16,747 nt of DNA from Oceanospirillaceae bacterium UBA1126. Its GTDB lineage: Bacteria > Pseudomonadota > Gammaproteobacteria > Pseudomonadales > Balneatricaceae. The stretch's first letter is position 1. The number at the start of each line of letters is the position of its first letter. Shown one piece after another: positions 15,742 through 16,747 of the stretch. The notes beneath the pieces are model-generated. The model worked only from the letters and a program-made list of their open reading frames with translations. It searched no databases and had not been told where the DNA came from. Location: NCBI GenBank assembly GCA_002312935.1, contig DCAT01000007.1, forward strand, positions 1-16,747, given 5' to 3'. The position numbers and the translations under genes were made by a program.

Positions 15742-15776
15742 CATATTAGCCCCACTATATTGGCGGGGCTAATATG
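15742..15776 (+). repeat. Strong stem-loop 2 between binding protein and permease genes
   Basis: CATATTAGCCCC (15742-15753) and GGGGCTAATATG (15765-15776) form a perfect 12-bp stem with an 11-nt loop. No T-run follows. By analogy with the hairpins between malE and malF, it may protect the binding-protein mRNA from 3' decay or partly stop transcription, so that binding protein exceeds permease. This is inference. Confidence 0.6.
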
Positions 15777-15928
15777 TGGACACAGGTCTTCGAAGTGCCA
15801 GTTAAAATCCCTAACAATAGTTAACGTATTTAAATGGGAAGCAGCTAGCGCCTCAAGTCTCAACTATCCTTGATAAAAAGTCTGTTGGGCTATTTAAGGA
15901 TTAACCTTTTTATTTTGAGCTGGACACT

Positions 15929-16747
15929 ATGAGTCAATCTAACGCGACGATGAACTTGACGATGTATCGCATTTCATCATGGTTAAAGAGTCCAAAGCCG
16001 TATTTAATGTTTATCGGTTTTGGTTTTGTTCTTTCATTTTGGTATTTTTCAGTAGAAGTATGGAAGCTCCCCCGCTTTCAAGACATGCCTGCACTAACAG
16101 AGGTTATCGAAGAGTGGTTTAGTAAGGACCCTTACTACGGCCTGTCTATTTATACCCCCGAGTACTATAAGCACATAGGCATTAGCCTTCGACGTATTGC
16201 CTATGCGTTCTTCCTAGCAACGGCCTTAGGAGTCCCTCTAGGACTATTTTTGGGCTGGTCACAAAAGCTAAGAGAATATATTTTCCCACTATTTGAACTG
16301 TTGCGTCCAATTCCAGTGCTTGCATGGGTTCCATTAGCAATCATTATGTTTAGTGGCTCAGAGACTCCCGTTATTTTTCTCACCTTCTTGGCTTCATTTT
16401 TCGCCACAACCTTGAATACAATGTTGGGTGTAGAATCTATTGATGAGGAATACAGCAGGGCAGCCTATTGCCTAGGTGCAAGCCGCTGGCAAACGTTTGT
16501 TCACGTTGTAGTCCCAGGCGCAATGCCTTTTATATTCACTGGACTGCAAATTTCTATCGGTGTGGCTTGGTTCTCACTGGTGGCAGGAGAAATGGTTTCT
16601 GGCCAATATGGCTTGGGCTATATAATAAATACCGCATACATAATGGTCCAATACTCACAAATCATCATTGGCATGATTACGTTGGGATTATTTGGCTACA
16701 TAACTAGTGCGCTAGTGCGTGTAGCGGGTGATTACATGATGCAATGG
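15929..16747 (+). CDS. ABC transporter permease, NitT/TauT (SsuC/TauC-like) type, cut by the window edge
   Basis: The inner-membrane subunit of the importer that works with the preceding binding protein. The frame stays open for 273 codons to the last base, so the 3' end is missing. Several hydrophobic segments are seen (about 25-42, 88-110, 118-140, 147-166, 200-222, 245-265). The EAA cytoplasmic loop, which docks the ATPase, is clear at about 173-199 as EEYSRAAYCLGASRWQTF followed by VVVPGAMP. LLRPIPVLAWVPLAI (124-138) is typical of SsuC/TauC/NrtB permeases. The start is ATG 15929 with a modest GGA site six bases upstream. The gap from the binding-protein gene is 269 bp with two stem-loops. 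The ATPase gene is not in the window and should lie beyond it. Confidence 0.85.
   Translation, partial: MSQSNATMNLTMYRISSWLKSPKPYLMFIGFGFVLSFWYFSVEVWKLPRFQDMPALTEVIEEWFSKDPYYGLSIYTPEYYKHIGISLRRIAYAFFLATALGVPLGLFLGWSQKLREYIFPLFELLRPIPVLAWVPLAIIMFSGSETPVIFLTFLASFFATTLNTMLGVESIDEEYSRAAYCLGASRWQTFVHVVVPGAMPFIFTGLQISIGVAWFSLVAGEMVSGQYGLGYIINTAYIMVQYSQIIIGMITLGLFGYITSALVRVAGDYMMQW

Noticed and set aside
1..16747. Search for tRNA, rRNA, CRISPR arrays, insertion sequences and phage genes
   Set aside because: I saw no cloverleaf, regularly spaced repeats, transposase or integrase motifs; short dyads and direct repeats are too few and irregular.

Overview
This looks like a chromosomal stretch from a moderately AT-rich, probably marine gammaproteobacterium. 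That assignment is an inference from the gene mix: a cryptochrome/photolyase, a TPR protein with a 2-oxoglutarate oxygenase-like tail, a squalene-synthase-type enzyme, and genes for use of a marine organosulfonate. No rRNA, tRNA, CRISPR array, insertion sequence or phage gene is visible.

Left part (1 to about 7,600) holds unrelated single genes separated by long gene-poor gaps. On the plus strand is a divergent cryptochrome/photolyase. On the minus strand are a squalene/phytoene-synthase family enzyme and a small cupin. Then comes a plus-strand TPR protein with an oxygenase-like C-terminus, and a small minus-strand DUF3846-like gene.

Right part (7,690 to 16,747, running off the edge) is a coherent sulfonate-use locus. 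A LysR-type regulator is divergent from a TauE/SafE permease. A PanB-like (ketopantoate hydroxymethyltransferase family) gene follows, then four genes in the order and size pattern of methanesulfonate monooxygenase: msmA (Rieske oxygenase large subunit), msmB (small subunit), msmC (Rieske ferredoxin) and msmD (FAD/2Fe-2S reductase). After a 466-bp gap come a NitT/TauT-type periplasmic binding protein (msmE-like) and the start of an ABC permease. The strongest evidence is the Rieske motif of the large subunit, C-x-H-x26-C-x2-H, whose long spacing is the known hallmark of MsmA; ordinary Rieske oxygenases have 15 to 17 residues there.

Inferred working model: the ABC importer brings in methanesulfonate. 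MsmD passes NADH electrons through MsmC to MsmAB, which hydroxylates the methyl group, giving formaldehyde and sulfite. The TauE/SafE protein could export the sulfite (or move the sulfonate), and the LysR protein could control the locus. The new-looking element is the PanB-like gene directly ahead of msmA. PanB enzymes transfer a one-carbon unit from methylene-tetrahydrofolate to a 2-oxo acid, so this diverged homologue may handle the formaldehyde-derived carbon. Intergenic stem-loops (msmA/msmB, msmE/permease) and a promoter-like site before msmD suggest that component levels are tuned separately.
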